This document shows, piece by piece, positions 8,764 to 17,411 of a stretch of DNA of 64,000 nucleotides. Where the stretch lies: contig JALUTY010000017.1 in the NCBI GenBank assembly GCA_027021615.1, positions 62,001-126,000 of the forward strand, in the 5' to 3' direction. Source of the DNA: a bacterium. GTDB lineage: Bacteria; Desulfobacterota; Deferrisomatia; Deferrisomatales; Deferrisomataceae. The position numbers and the translations under genes were made by a program. Every line of letters begins with the position of its first letter. Positions within the stretch are counted from its first letter, which is position 1. The notes below the pieces were generated by a model. That model saw only the letters and a list, made by a program, of their open reading frames with translations. It searched no databases and had not been told where the DNA came from.

Positions 8764-9322
8764 GGCCCGCTCCTCCCTGGCCAAGCACCCGCACCGCCAA
8801 CCGCAGCACCTCGGCACTGATCCGAAGGCCGGCTGCCAGAGCCCTGTCGAGGTTCACCTCGAACCGGATCTTCTCCCCCTGCCGTATGAACCCCACCATG
8901 CCCCCGCGATCCACGAAGCCGGGCTGGTCGCTCACCGTGAGGATTTCCCAACCGTCGAGTGCCTCCAACATCCGTCCCACGGACGGCACCGTGGCACCCG
9001 CTAGGAACACGACCTGGCAGCCCCGGGCTTCCCGGGCTGTCCGCACCCGTACCACCTCCACCGGGCGGCCGTGCACGGTGCGGCCGATCAGCTCGTCCCA
9101 CAGCGGCCCGAACGGGTCGTCTCCCCAGACACCGAACCGGAACGCCCCCCCCTCCGGCGGATCGCCGGAGGGCCACCGCGTAAACCGCGCCAGATTGTAC
9201 AGGTAGGCCAGCTTGACCTCTTGCTCCCGGCCGGTTCGCGGCCCCTCCGCCGGCGTGGCGGATCGGCTCCAAATCCCCAGGAGGGCTGCGACGGCCCAAC
9301 CGAGAAACCGGCGCCGGCCCAT
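8747..9322 (-). CDS. YfiR-family (DUF4154) periplasmic protein
   Basis: 191 residues beginning with a twin-arginine-like signal (G-R-R-R-F-L-G then a hydrophobic stretch). The mature part shows the DUF4154 pattern K-L-A-Y-L-Y-N-L-A-R-F-T-R-W-P near the start, then F-R-F-G-V-W-G-D-D and a C-terminal I-R-F-E-V-N-L-D-R-A segment. YfiR itself is a periplasmic regulator of a membrane diguanylate cyclase in Pseudomonas. Here the partner is more likely the downstream kinase, with which the gene overlaps by 17 bp. The start at 9322 is chosen over ATG 9328 and TTG 9337 by spacing to GGGG. Confidence 0.8.
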   Translation of the reverse strand: MGRRRFLGWAVAALLGIWSRSATPAEGPRTGREQEVKLAYLYNLARFTRWPSGDPPEGGAFRFGVWGDDPFGPLWDELIGRTVHGRPVEVVRVRTAREARGCQVVFLAGATVPSVGRMLEALDGWEILTVSDQPGFVDRGGMVGFIRQGEKIRFEVNLDRALAAGLRISAEVLRLAVRVLGQGGAGRGSLP

Positions 9323-9361
9323 TGTCATCCCCGGCAACGGGGAAGGAGGGTCCCGGCCGGG

Positions 9362-11398
9362 CTATGGGGTCTGCCAGGTGATCCGGACATACGCACCCCG
9401 CTCCACCTCGGTGGGGATCGTCTGGATCGCCTTTCCGGGGATGAACTCCAGGTGGGACGGATCGAGGAGATTCTGACCCACCAGGTCCACGCGCCAACCC
9501 CGGCCGAGGCGCCGCCCCAACCGGACGTCCAGCTCCGTGTACGCGTTCACGCCGTCCTGCTCCAACCCGCCCACGTGTCTACCCCAGAGGTCCAGCTCCC
9601 ATCCCCGTCCCAGATCCATCGACGACCGAACCGAGACCCGATGGCGAGGGCTCCTGCCCTCCTCGTTCTCGGTGAACACGTCCCTGCTCCCGCCTTCCAG
9701 CTCGAGGTCCAGGACCATCCAGGTGTACGCCGCATAGATGCGCCACCAGTCCGCCGCGAACCAGTCCACCGAGGCCTCGAGCCCCACGGAGCGGCCCCGG
9801 GCCCGGTTGTCCGTGTTCAGCACGACAGAGCCGTCGGGCGCCACCCGGGGCTCGAACGTGCGCAGGTCCTCGTAACGGTGCCAGAACCCCGCCAGATCCA
9901 CCGACAGCTTCCGGCCCCACAGGAACCGGACCCCTCCCTCGTGAGCCCACAACACCTCCCGGTCGAACTCCTCCGTCCCCTCCAGCACCATTTGCACCGG
10001 GGTCGGGTTCGGTGGCCCTCCGAACCCGGTCACGGCACCCGGCGGCACGAACCCCGACAGAATCCGTCCGTCCGCCTCGGCCCGGCTCGGCGTCCGGACG
10101 GCCCGGGACCACGCTGCCCATACCGCCACGCCGGGCCCCATCCGGCCGATGGCCCGGGCCGTAGGCTGGATCTCCACGCCCGTGTACTCATTGTGCTCCA
10201 CCTTGGCCCCCACCAGAACCCGGATCCGATCCCCGGCGAGGGACAGCTCGTCCTGGGCGAACCCGCTCCACAGGCGGTCGGATTCACGGCTGGACCCGAA
10301 GGAGATCACCTCTGACCCGTCGATCCGGTCCCCGGTCCAGCGAAAGCCGACCCCCCACTGGACGTCGTGGATGCTCCCGAACGAGAACCGGTACTTCAGG
10401 TCCAGGTCCCAGGTGTCCCGGGTCTCCGTGAGCTGGGGCTCCACGCGCACGGTGCGGTCCAGGTACCACCGCACCGTCAGCTCAGACAGGCCGGGGGAGA
10501 CGTGGGTCCAGGTTCCGAGCGCCCAGCCGCCTCGGGTCCTCACCCGATCCCGAACCACCGGCAGCCCCAGCACGTCCTCCGCCCCCAGCACCCTTCGCGT
10601 GGCGTCAGCGTAAGCGATCTCCGCACCGGCTCGGTAGACCTCGGCCTGCACCGACCACCTCTGGGCGGTGCCCACCTCCCCGTCGGCCCGAACCCCTCCC
10701 CTCAGGTCCTCCCACTCGTCGTCCGCCTCCACCCCCAGGGCCTCGCCCCCGCTGTCGCGCGCAGCGTACCGCAGGTACCCCCGGGCCCATGCCGCTGGCC
10801 CAAGGCGCCCACCGTACTCCACAAACCCCTGCGCCCTTTCCTCCGTACCTGCCAGCCCCTCCACGGTCCACCCCTGGGTCTCGGCAGCCGACTTGGTGAT
10901 CACGTTAATCACGCCGTTCACCGCGTTGGCCCCCCAGGAGGACGCGCCCGGACCCCGAATCACCTCAATACGCTCCACGTTCTGCAGCGGCAGGTCCTGG
11001 GAGTCCCAGTACACCCCGGAGAACAGGGGCGTGTACACCGTGCGGCCATCCACCATCACCAGCAGCTTGTTGCTGAAGCGGTCGTTCCCCCCCCGAATCG
11101 TGACCGCCCAGGTGCTGGAGTTGATCCGTGCCACCTCCACCCCGGGCGACAGCCGCAGGGCCTCGGCCAAAGTGGTGGCCCCCGAGCGCCGGATCTCATC
11201 GCCGCTGATCACGTACACCGCGGCAGGGGTTTCCGAAAGCTTCTGGGGTTTCCGGGAGACCGAGGTGACCTCCACCTCGGAGAGGTCTCGAATGTCCAGA
11301 TCCAACAGGGACCCGCTCCCAGCCACGGCGGCCGAGGCCACACTCAACAGCACGGCCCCCACGCCGATCGCCCCCCATCGGACGACGGCAGACCTCAC
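9362..11398 (-). CDS. TonB-dependent outer-membrane receptor
   Basis: 678 residues with a Sec signal peptide (cleavage near A-V-A-G), a short extension with the TonB-box-like S-E-V-E-V-T-S-V-S-R-K-P segment, a plug domain (about 45-160, V-M-V-D-G-R-T-V-Y and I-E-V-I-R-G-P-G) and a beta-barrel. The C-terminus ends in the aromatic/hydrophobic strand Y-V-R-I-T-W-Q. It starts with GTG preceded by AAGGAGGT. It leads an operon with the YfiR-like protein (39-bp gap) and the hybrid kinase. The substrate is not evident, and no cobalamin riboswitch or Fur-like box was recognised upstream. Confidence 0.9.
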   Translation of the reverse strand: MRSAVVRWGAIGVGAVLLSVASAAVAGSGSLLDLDIRDLSEVEVTSVSRKPQKLSETPAAVYVISGDEIRRSGATTLAEALRLSPGVEVARINSSTWAVTIRGGNDRFSNKLLVMVDGRTVYTPLFSGVYWDSQDLPLQNVERIEVIRGPGASSWGANAVNGVINVITKSAAETQGWTVEGLAGTEERAQGFVEYGGRLGPAAWARGYLRYAARDSGGEALGVEADDEWEDLRGGVRADGEVGTAQRWSVQAEVYRAGAEIAYADATRRVLGAEDVLGLPVVRDRVRTRGGWALGTWTHVSPGLSELTVRWYLDRTVRVEPQLTETRDTWDLDLKYRFSFGSIHDVQWGVGFRWTGDRIDGSEVISFGSSRESDRLWSGFAQDELSLAGDRIRVLVGAKVEHNEYTGVEIQPTARAIGRMGPGVAVWAAWSRAVRTPSRAEADGRILSGFVPPGAVTGFGGPPNPTPVQMVLEGTEEFDREVLWAHEGGVRFLWGRKLSVDLAGFWHRYEDLRTFEPRVAPDGSVVLNTDNRARGRSVGLEASVDWFAADWWRIYAAYTWMVLDLELEGGSRDVFTENEEGRSPRHRVSVRSSMDLGRGWELDLWGRHVGGLEQDGVNAYTELDVRLGRRLGRGWRVDLVGQNLLDPSHLEFIPGKAIQTIPTEVERGAYVRITWQTP

Positions 11399-11663
11399 AC
11401 AACACCTCCTTTTCCGGGGAGCTCGACAACCAGGCCGTTTCGGCCCGTCCCCTCCGTATCGGCAGCCGGCGCCTCAATCTGAACCTCTGGCCGGGGTCCT
11501 GGGCACGCCTGACGCGCACCCGCAAGGCGCTCGGCAAGGGTGGGCCGCCCCCCTGACGGCGCCCGCTTAAGGTCCGCAGCCCTTCGGTCGATCCTAGGCA
11601 GTAACGGTCTCCTTGGCGCGCCGGCCCCCTGCCCGGCCCTCACCCCGGACATCGGAGGGATGC

Positions 11664-13577
11664 GTGACGCTTCGTGTGGAACTCAGAAAAGGGGGACTGG
11701 AGGCGGTCGCCTTTCTGGACGAAGGCCCCTTCGACCTGGAGGCAGCGGCCCAGGCGGCGCTCGCCCGCTTGCAGGAGCTGGGCGTACAGCCCCTTCCAGA
11801 GGCGGACCAGCTGCGCATGGCCCTCTCCGTGTTCGAGGGGGGGAGCCCGGTCGAGGAGGGTGTGGTTCTGGCCCGGGGCGAGCCGCCTCAACCGGGGTTG
11901 CCGGCCCAGATCCTGCCCTTCTTCCCGATCCACAACACCCCCCTCGACGATGGGGACGACCCGTTCGGCCGGTACCCGCAAAACGTGGTGTACCCCGGCG
12001 ACCCTTTGATCCAAAAGACCCCGGCCTCGCCCGGCATCCCTGGCCGCACCCTGCTGGGAACGCCCATTCCGGCCCCCGACGGGCGCGACGTACCGGTGGT
12101 ACCGGGTGAAGGGGTCACCGAGGCCAATGACGACAACACGTTCCACGCGGGAACCTACGGGATCGCGCTGTACACCCGGGGGCGGCTGTGGGTGGCCTCT
12201 GGGCTCTACGTGCCGGACGATCGGATGGAGGCCCGGCTCACGGTGGTTTCCGACCCCAGGGAGGACGAGGACACCCAGGTCGAGAAGCTCCTGGGGGCCT
12301 TGGCTCAGCTCGGCGTGCGCGCCGGCGTGGACCGGGAAGCGTTGGCCCACGCCGTCCGCCAGGCCCGGAGCTCCGAGGCTCCCGTCCCGGACGTGGTGGT
12401 GGCCAGGGGGAGGGAGCCCGTCCACGGTCGCGAGGCAGGGTACCGTCCCCTGTTCGACCCCGAGAAAAAGGTCGGTAAGGTCCTCGAGGGCGGGCGCATC
12501 GACTTCCGAGAGGCCGAAACGGTGCAAAATGTCCGGCGCGGCGACCCCCTGGCCGAGGTGGTCCCGGCCGTGGAGCCGGTGAACGGCTACCGCGTCGACG
12601 GAACCCGGCTCCGGGCCCGCCTGGAGCGGTTCCACGGCATCAGGCCCGGCGACAACACCGAACCCGACGAGCAGGGCACCCGGGTCCTGGCCGCGGCCGA
12701 CGGGATGATCGTCCTGAAAGGGGGAAAGTTCCACGTGGTGGACGAGTACCTGGTCTCCGACGATGTGGACTACCGCACCGGCAACATCCGTGCGTCCGGA
12801 GCCGTGCGGATCCGGGGTGGCGTGAAGCCGGGGTTCCAGGTGGAGGCCGGCAAGGACGTGGAGATCCTCGGCGACGTGGAGACCGCCACGATCCGCGCCG
12901 GCGGATTCGTCATCATCCGCGGGGGAATCGCGGCAGAGGCCACCGTGGTCGGGGGCAAGGGGGTCCGGGCCAAGTACGTTCTAAGCTCGCGCATCGAGAG
13001 CGACGGGGACGTGGAGGTGGCCAACTCCATCACCAACTCCCACGTGTACACCCGCGGTAGCGTCCGCGCGCTCTCCGGCCAGGGCGCCCTGTTGGGGGGG
13101 GAGATCAACGCAGCCCTGGGTATCGAGGCCCGCACCGTGGGAAGCCGGTCCGCCCAAACCCACGTGGCGGTGGGCGTGGACCTGCGCGTGGCGCGGGAGA
13201 TGGAGGCTCTCGACACAGAACTCTCCGGCGTGATGGACCAGATCAAGATCCTCCAGTCCAATCTGGGCCGGGACTTCCTCAAGGACCCCCGCACCGCCCT
13301 AGCCCGCATCCCGCCGGCGCTACGCAGGGGCAAGATCGATCTGCTCCAGAAGATGCAGGCGCTGTACCAACGCCATAAAGAACTCACGGCCCGACGTGAC
13401 GAACTCGCGGCTCTCCAAAGGGAGCAGCACGCCGCCCAGATCTCGGTGGCGGGCGAGATTCACGCCGGCACCCGGGTCACCTGCGCGGTGGCCTCAGTGG
13501 TGCTCACCGAGACCCTGCGGCACGTGGTGCTCTCGTACAATGCCGAGACCAACACAGTGAGCTGGCGCAGGATGTGA
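11664..13577 (+). CDS. FapA/DUF342 family polymer-forming protein
   Basis: 637 residues. The central part (about 160-500) has the glycine- and valine-rich repeats of the DUF342 beta-helix (A-S-G-A-V-R-I-R-G-G-V, V-E-I-L-G-D-V, V-I-I-R-G-G-I). A coiled coil follows (about 510-600, rich in L, K, Q and R) before the C-terminal sheet. The GTG start at 11664 follows GGAGGGA; the usual N-terminal FapA domain precedes the helix. The family is linked to flagellar assembly and cell-surface polarity, but the molecular role is not settled. The gap 11399-11663 holds no gene. Confidence 0.82.
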   Translation: MTLRVELRKGGLEAVAFLDEGPFDLEAAAQAALARLQELGVQPLPEADQLRMALSVFEGGSPVEEGVVLARGEPPQPGLPAQILPFFPIHNTPLDDGDDPFGRYPQNVVYPGDPLIQKTPASPGIPGRTLLGTPIPAPDGRDVPVVPGEGVTEANDDNTFHAGTYGIALYTRGRLWVASGLYVPDDRMEARLTVVSDPREDEDTQVEKLLGALAQLGVRAGVDREALAHAVRQARSSEAPVPDVVVARGREPVHGREAGYRPLFDPEKKVGKVLEGGRIDFREAETVQNVRRGDPLAEVVPAVEPVNGYRVDGTRLRARLERFHGIRPGDNTEPDEQGTRVLAAADGMIVLKGGKFHVVDEYLVSDDVDYRTGNIRASGAVRIRGGVKPGFQVEAGKDVEILGDVETATIRAGGFVIIRGGIAAEATVVGGKGVRAKYVLSSRIESDGDVEVANSITNSHVYTRGSVRALSGQGALLGGEINAALGIEARTVGSRSAQTHVAVGVDLRVAREMEALDTELSGVMDQIKILQSNLGRDFLKDPRTALARIPPALRRGKIDLLQKMQALYQRHKELTARRDELAALQREQHAAQISVAGEIHAGTRVTCAVASVVLTETLRHVVLSYNAETNTVSWRRM

Positions 13578-13601
13578 CGGCCCCGGCGCACAGGGCACAA
13601 C

Positions 13602-13634
13602 ACGGCGGCCCCCCATCGGGGGGCCGCCGTTTCC
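13602..13634. terminator. bidirectional terminator between fapA-like gene and hydrogenase operon
   Basis: A 13-bp perfect inverted repeat (ACGGCGGCCCCCC and complement) with loop ATC is followed by T-rich sequence on the plus strand. It lies between the 3' ends of two convergent genes and can serve both. Confidence 0.85.
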
Positions 13635-13636
13635 TC

Positions 13637-14320
13637 CTACTCCTCCTCCACGTACTTGTATCCGCTGAACACGACCGAGATGTGCCCCTCGGTCCAGAAG
13701 ATGTCGCGCCAGATCTGCAGGTAGACGTGGATCGTGGCCAGGGCCACGATGACGAACCCGGCCAAGTGATGGACCTGCCGCACGGCCACGAGGCTGCCAA
13801 ACACCGCCACGGACACCCGTTCCGACAACCCCAGGATCCACGGCCAGATCGGCACGAGCGAGTTGGCGTGACTGAAAGTGGGCCGCATCAGGCCGAACCC
13901 CGTGACCATCTGCACAAACACCAGGAAGTGGATGACCACGAATCCGTAAGCGTTCAAGGGATCGATGCCCGGGTCCCGGGTGGGGGGTTTGTTGCGCAGG
14001 GTGAAGTAGTGCCGGAGCATGGCCCAGGCCTCACCCCATCGCTTGCGAAACGGCACCAGGCTCCGCACGAACGGCTCATCCAGGGAGAAGAAGAACAGGT
14101 AACACCAGCTTAGGAACGCCACGTCCACCAGCATGGCGGACACGAAGTGCGCGAACCGCACGTTCCCCATCACCAGCACGTCGGCCGGTCCGGGAGCGGG
14201 CCGAAACCAGAACGGCTTGGCGATGTAGAGGCCGGTCACGAAGCAGGCTGCCACCGACAGTGCCAGCACCCAGTGCATGATCCGCATCATTACGGTCATG
14301 CGGCGGACTCTCCGGATCAT
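13637..14320 (-). CDS. hyaC: Ni/Fe-hydrogenase b-type cytochrome subunit
   Basis: 227 residues with four or five hydrophobic helices and paired histidines expected to ligate two b haems (H-W near residue 16, F-A-H-F near 58, V-I-H-F near 127, Q-V-H-H-L-A-G and I-H-V-Y in the last helices). It accepts electrons from the hydrogenase small subunit and passes them to the quinone pool. It lies 12 bp behind the large-subunit gene and is the last gene of the operon, with the terminator directly after it. Confidence 0.9.
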   Translation of the reverse strand: MIRRVRRMTVMMRIMHWVLALSVAACFVTGLYIAKPFWFRPAPGPADVLVMGNVRFAHFVSAMLVDVAFLSWCYLFFFSLDEPFVRSLVPFRKRWGEAWAMLRHYFTLRNKPPTRDPGIDPLNAYGFVVIHFLVFVQMVTGFGLMRPTFSHANSLVPIWPWILGLSERVSVAVFGSLVAVRQVHHLAGFVIVALATIHVYLQIWRDIFWTEGHISVVFSGYKYVEEE

Positions 14321-14332
14321 GGTCCACCTCCC

Positions 14333-16009
14333 CTAGAGCACCCGGACCGTGCGAGACGGCCCGTCGTGGCGCAGCAGGTGCACCGCGCACGCGATGCACG
14401 GGTCAAAGGAGTGGATGGTCCGCAGGATCTCCAAGGGCTGCTCCGGGTCGGCCAGCTCGACGCCAACCAGGCTCTGCTCGTACGGACCCCGCACCCCCTT
14501 GGCATCCCGAGGCCCGGCGTTCCAGGTGGTGGGCACCACGCACTGGTAGTTGGCGATCCGTCCGCCCCGCACCTCCACCCAGTGGCCCAGGGCGCCCCGG
14601 GGCGCCTCTGTCAGCCCGAACCCCACGGCCTCGTCGGGCAGGGTGTAGGGGACGAAGGTGCGGCCATCCACCTTCATGACCCGCACCAGCTCCTCCACCC
14701 ACCCGGGCAGGGCGTCGGCCACCCACTGGGTCTCCAGGGCCCGGCCCGCGGTCCGGCCCAGGGTGGAGAACAGCACCGTGGCCGGGGCGCCCAGGCGTTT
14801 GAGGGTGCCGTCCACCAGGGCCCGCACCTCGGGCACACCCCGGGCGTAGGCCACCAGCACCCGCGCCAAGGGGCCCACCTCCATGGGCTGGCCGTCGTAC
14901 CGAGGCGCCTTGAGCCACGAGTACTTGCCGTCGCCCCGGACGTACCCGTCCGCATCCAGGTCGGTGTAGTTCACCTGGGTCACCCCCTTGGACGGGTGGA
15001 TCCCCTGGGACTCGTCGCCGTAGGTGTACCAGGAGTGGGTCACGTACTCCGAGACCTTGGTCGGATCGAAGTCGTACACCCGGCCGAGGTCCTTGCCCAG
15101 GATCACCCCCTGGGGCATGAACAGCTTCCCTCGGTCCAGGTCGTCCGACAGGGGGTAGGCCCCGTAGGCCAGGTAGTTGCCGTGGCCCGCGCCGATGCCC
15201 TGGAGCCCCTCCGCGGCGTACACGCTTCCGGCCAGGAGCACGTCGGGGATGTACGCCCGCCGAACAAACTCGCCGAGCTTACGGATCCGAAAGAGCACGT
15301 CCCCGATCCGCTTGGGGTTTAGCAGGTCCTCCACACAGGTCACCCCACCCACCACCAGGGTCTGGGTGTGGGGCTCTTTCCCGCCCAGAATGGCCAGCAC
15401 CTGGCCCCCCAGGCGCTGAACGTCCAGGGCGTCAAGGTAGTGGGACGCAATCAGCAGGTTCGCCTCAGGCGGCAGTTTGTACGAGGGGTTCCCCCAGTAC
15501 CCATTGGCAAAGGGGCCCAGCTGCCCGCTCTTGGCGAACGCGGCCAGCCGGTTCTTCACCGCCTCCAGGTGTTTGGCATCGGCGTTCCAGGGGTCGTCCG
15601 CGAACCGGTGGGCCAGGTCCTGGGCCTTCTTGGGGTCGGCCCCCAGGGCCGAGACGATATCCACCCAGTCGAGGCCGTGGAGGTGGTAGAAGTGGATGAT
15701 GTGGTCCTGGACCAGCTGGGTGCCCAGGATCAGGTTCCGCACGATCCGGGCGGCCGGAGGCGGGGTGATGCCGAGCGCGTTCTCCACGGCCCAGATCGAG
15801 GCGTCGTAGTGGACGTGGGTGCACACCCCGCAGATCCGCTGGGTCATGAGGGGGGCGTCGCGGGGATCGCGGTCTCGGAGGATGGTCTCGATGCCTCGGA
15901 ACATCATGCCCGAGCTCCAGGCGTCCACCACGCGGTTCCCGTCGAGCTCCACCTCGATGCGCAGGTGCCCCTCGATCCGGGTGATCGGGTCGATGATCTT
16001 ACGCGCCAT
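14333..16009 (-). CDS. hyaB: [NiFe]-hydrogenase large subunit, group 1
   Basis: 558 residues. The active-site motifs are intact: R-I-C-G-V-C-T-H-V-H near residue 58 and H-S-F-D-P-C-I-A-C-A-V-H near the end. Fourteen residues follow the last histidine and would be removed by a maturation protease after nickel insertion. It starts 11 bp inside the end of the small-subunit gene, a translational-coupling arrangement. Gene order small-large-cytochrome matches membrane-bound uptake hydrogenases. No maturation protease or hyp genes are in the window. Confidence 0.95.
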   Translation of the reverse strand: MARKIIDPITRIEGHLRIEVELDGNRVVDAWSSGMMFRGIETILRDRDPRDAPLMTQRICGVCTHVHYDASIWAVENALGITPPPAARIVRNLILGTQLVQDHIIHFYHLHGLDWVDIVSALGADPKKAQDLAHRFADDPWNADAKHLEAVKNRLAAFAKSGQLGPFANGYWGNPSYKLPPEANLLIASHYLDALDVQRLGGQVLAILGGKEPHTQTLVVGGVTCVEDLLNPKRIGDVLFRIRKLGEFVRRAYIPDVLLAGSVYAAEGLQGIGAGHGNYLAYGAYPLSDDLDRGKLFMPQGVILGKDLGRVYDFDPTKVSEYVTHSWYTYGDESQGIHPSKGVTQVNYTDLDADGYVRGDGKYSWLKAPRYDGQPMEVGPLARVLVAYARGVPEVRALVDGTLKRLGAPATVLFSTLGRTAGRALETQWVADALPGWVEELVRVMKVDGRTFVPYTLPDEAVGFGLTEAPRGALGHWVEVRGGRIANYQCVVPTTWNAGPRDAKGVRGPYEQSLVGVELADPEQPLEILRTIHSFDPCIACAVHLLRHDGPSRTVRVL

Positions 16010-17195
16010 GGTTCCCCTCCTCTCCGTCGTGGCCGGGCTTGGACCCCTTCCTCGCCGCGCTGTACACCGCGTGCCCCGCGATACCCACGGCCGTGGCCCC
16101 GATCAGGGTCCAGCCCACCGTGTCCACGGAACCCTCGACCCCCTTGAGGAACGGGATCGCCACCGCACCCTCGGCCAGGGGTTTCTCGAGGGGAGCCATG
16201 TCGTCCCAGAACGCGTCCTCGCTGCACCCGATGCATCCGTGCCCGGCCCGGATGGGGAAGCTCGCCGCCTGGTTCCACTGCATCTCGTTGCAGTTGTTCC
16301 AGGTGTAGGGCCCCTTGCAGCCCACCTTGTACAGGCAGAACCCCTTTCTCGCACCCTCGTCACCCCACTGCTCCACGAACTCGCCGGCGTCGAAGTGGGC
16401 CCGGCGAGGGCAGGTGTCGTGAATGCGCTTGGAGTAGGCCCAGGCGGGCCGGCCGTCTACCAGAGCCGGCACCTCTCCGGTCAGGAGCAGGTGCAGAACG
16501 GTGCCCACCAGGTTCACCGCGTTGTAGGGGCACCCCGGGATCCGGATGGTCTGGATGCCCAGGGCCTCGTGCACCGGTTTGGCCCCGGTGGGGTTGGGCG
16601 CCGCGGCCTGGGGTCCGCCGTAGGACGCGCAATGCCCGATGGCGATCACCACCTTGGCACCGGCCGCCACACGCCGGGCCAGGGACAGCCCGGTCTCGCC
16701 CTTGGGGCCCAAGCGAAGGAACTTCCCGTCCATGGCCGTGGGGATCGAGCCCTCCATCACGCACAGGTACGCGCCCCTATGGCTCTCGACGGTGTCCTCC
16801 AGGCTCTTCTCGGCCGCCTCCCCGGCCGGGGCCATGATCGTCTCGTGGTAGTCGAACGAAAGGTACTCGAGGATCAGCTCGGAGATGCCGGGGTAGGCCG
16901 TGCGCAGGGCGCTCTCGGTGCAGCCCGTGCACTCCTGCAGGTGCAGCCACACCACCGGCACCCGGGTGGCCACGGCCGCCGCCCGTGCCACCGATCGCTC
17001 AAACGACGGAGGCAGCCACAAGGCGGCCGTCATCATGGAGGTCCACTTCAAGAAGCTGCGGCGGGAGATTCCCCGGGAGGCGAGCAGCTCCTCCAGGTCA
17101 TGACCCCGACCTTGGAACCGGGCCTCCAAGCCGTCGAGCCGCCGCTCGACATCCGGTGGGGAAGGAGCACGGCGGGGGTGAGGACACTTCGGCAT
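15999..17195 (-). CDS. hyaA: [NiFe]-hydrogenase small subunit with Tat signal
   Basis: 398 residues. The twin-arginine signal I-S-R-R-S-F-L-K-W lies near residue 45 after an unusually long N-terminal extension. Cluster ligands are visible: C-T-G-C-T-E (proximal), G-H-C-A-S-Y-G-G, P-G-C-P-Y-N, then H-x-x-C, the Y-K-V-G-C-K-G region and H-G-C-I-G-C. A C-terminal hydrophobic helix (W-T-L-I-G-A-T-A-V-G-I-A-G-H-A-V) anchors it in the membrane. The proximal motif lacks the two extra cysteines of oxygen-tolerant enzymes. The start at 17195 has AAGGAGG 8 bases upstream. Confidence 0.95.
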   Translation of the reverse strand: MPKCPHPRRAPSPPDVERRLDGLEARFQGRGHDLEELLASRGISRRSFLKWTSMMTAALWLPPSFERSVARAAAVATRVPVVWLHLQECTGCTESALRTAYPGISELILEYLSFDYHETIMAPAGEAAEKSLEDTVESHRGAYLCVMEGSIPTAMDGKFLRLGPKGETGLSLARRVAAGAKVVIAIGHCASYGGPQAAAPNPTGAKPVHEALGIQTIRIPGCPYNAVNLVGTVLHLLLTGEVPALVDGRPAWAYSKRIHDTCPRRAHFDAGEFVEQWGDEGARKGFCLYKVGCKGPYTWNNCNEMQWNQAASFPIRAGHGCIGCSEDAFWDDMAPLEKPLAEGAVAIPFLKGVEGSVDTVGWTLIGATAVGIAGHAVYSAARKGSKPGHDGEEGNHGA

Positions 17196-17282
17196 GAGAG
17201 AACCTCCTTTCCGGACCAAGGGTCCAAGGGAAACGGAACTCCTCCCGATGCCGAACCGCAACGGAGAACAAGACCGTGTGAG

Positions 17283-17311
17283 GTATTAGCGGACGAACGG
17301 CCCCCCGTCAA
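17283..17311 (-). promoter_or_regulatory. sigma70-type promoter of the hydrogenase operon
   Basis: On the minus strand TTGACG (17306-17311) and TAATAC (17283-17288) are separated by 17 bp and leave a leader of about 80 bases before the small-subunit start. No sigma54 motif was found in this gap. Confidence 0.5.
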
Positions 17312-17411
17312 GGGTGGTGGACACGGTTTTTCCGTGGTCTCAAGGGCTGCGCGTCCGGCCCCGTGGACGGGCCCTGAGCGGGCGGTCAAGAAAGGGGGGA
17401 ATGCTCTGCCC

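Noticed and set aside
11399-11663. Possible cobalamin riboswitch before the TonB receptor
   Set aside because: I looked on the minus strand for the conserved B12-box core and flanking helices and found no convincing match, only GC-rich sequence.
17283-17411. Sigma54 promoter for the hydrogenase operon
   Set aside because: No TGGCAC-N5-TTGC-like sequence is present in the upstream gap; a sigma70-type pair is the better fit.
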